Source of the DNA: Hymenopellis radicata
Taxonomy: Eukaryota; Basidiomycota; Agaricomycetes; Agaricales; Physalacriaceae
Assembly (NCBI GenBank): GCA_015501595.1
Contig: JADNRX010000108.1
Coordinates: 87,654 to 151,653, forward strand
Direction: 5' to 3'
DNA length: 64,000 nt
The first letter of the stretch is position 1. Every line of letters starts with the position of its first letter. The notes under the pieces were generated by a model that was not told the origin of the DNA, did no database searches, and saw only the letters and a program-made list of their open reading frames with translations. A program made the translations under genes and the position numbers. Shown piece by piece: positions 63,720 through 64,000 of the stretch.

Positions 63720-64000
63720 TGCTGTCGTTACGCTCTCTCTTGCTTTTTGGACTGTTCAACCTAGGCGTATCCTATGCCAAACATGATTTTGTACACAGAA
63801 GTCCAAGCTCACATCGGTTCACTGTTTCGAAAACAAAGCCCAACTAGGGCGTCGTTCGACGTTTTACCTGGTTTGTAACTGGGCTGTCAGTATTCCCTTC
63901 CCCTCGGTCCCATGGATGCTTATTGAAGGCCTCTTAGTGGTGCTTGTGGAGGTACAAATGTCGATTCCGATTTTGTACGTGTTCTTCGGCTTGCCGTGGC
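63720..64000 (+). CDS. Second DPBB/expansin-like gene, 3' end outside window
   Basis: The ATG at 63720 opens a signal peptide (MLSLRSLLLFGLFNLGVSYA) very like that of the gene at 50911. Later, FTWFVTGL is joined to GACGGTNVDSDF by an intron from GTCAGT at about 63880 to TTAG at about 63928, matching the first gene's FTYFATGL/GACGETTTDSDY junction in phase. The next donor GTACGTG at about 63974 is also in the same place. Between them the frame holds a TAG at 63846-63848. It is removed if a 57-nt in-frame intron (GTACAC...ACTAG, 63792-63848) is spliced out; otherwise it is a nonsense codon. The gene continues past the window, so its integrity cannot be judged. Confidence 0.65.

Overview
The window looks like nuclear DNA of a basidiomycete fungus, most likely a mushroom-forming Agaricomycete. 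Coding regions are cut into many short exons by 41-66-nt GT-AG (sometimes GC-AG) introns. The families seen are typical of that group: TRP/FLC membrane proteins, F-box/LRR proteins, Tautomerase_3 proteins, APH-fold kinases, expansin-like double-psi barrel proteins, GH3 beta-glucosidase and small GATA proteins. All calls rest on reading frames, splice signals and remembered family motifs; no database search was possible.

Layout. 1-2568 (+): 3' part of a TRP/FLC-type membrane protein, convergent with a CNH-domain gene (5357-2764, -). 6689-11043: a large imperfect inverted duplication. Its right arm carries an intact uncharacterised gene (10288-10917, +), its left arm only a deleted relic of it, and the spacer an APH-fold kinase gene (9110-8272, -). 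11409-13016 (-): two tandem Tautomerase_3 genes. 14335-16023 (+): a frame-broken F-box gene. 16176-17705 (-): a SET/MYND (SMYD-type) methyltransferase gene. 17859-20840 (-): NOP14, a ribosome biogenesis factor. 21107-22033 (-): a possible small unknown gene. 22817-23893 (+): an uncharacterised gene whose frame requires a single-nucleotide exon. 23894-32021: gene-poor.

32022-37390 (+): two small GATA-finger proteins flanking a rhomboid-like membrane protein gene. 40801-42588 (-): eIF3d. 44416-45583 (+): an IST3/RBMX2-type splicing factor with frame breaks. 48614-50291 (+): a membrane-anchored beta-helix protein. 50911-51977 (+): a secreted DPBB/expansin-like protein. 52263-54888 (+): poly(A) polymerase in 14 exons. 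56664-59883 (-): GH3 beta-glucosidase in about 19 exons. 60272-61309 (+): an uncharacterised Cys-cluster protein. 61643-63347 (-): a second broken F-box/LRR gene. From 63720 (+): the start of a second DPBB gene that runs off the window.

The genes do not form an obvious pathway cluster. Housekeeping RNA and ribosome genes (NOP14, eIF3d, IST3-like, PAP) are interspersed with cell-wall or carbohydrate genes (GH3, two DPBB proteins, beta-helix protein, CNH protein) and lineage-specific families. Single-base frame breaks recur in several genes, while NOP14, eIF3d, PAP, GH3, CNH and beta-helix read through cleanly. The breaks therefore need to be separated into true pseudogenes and assembly errors.
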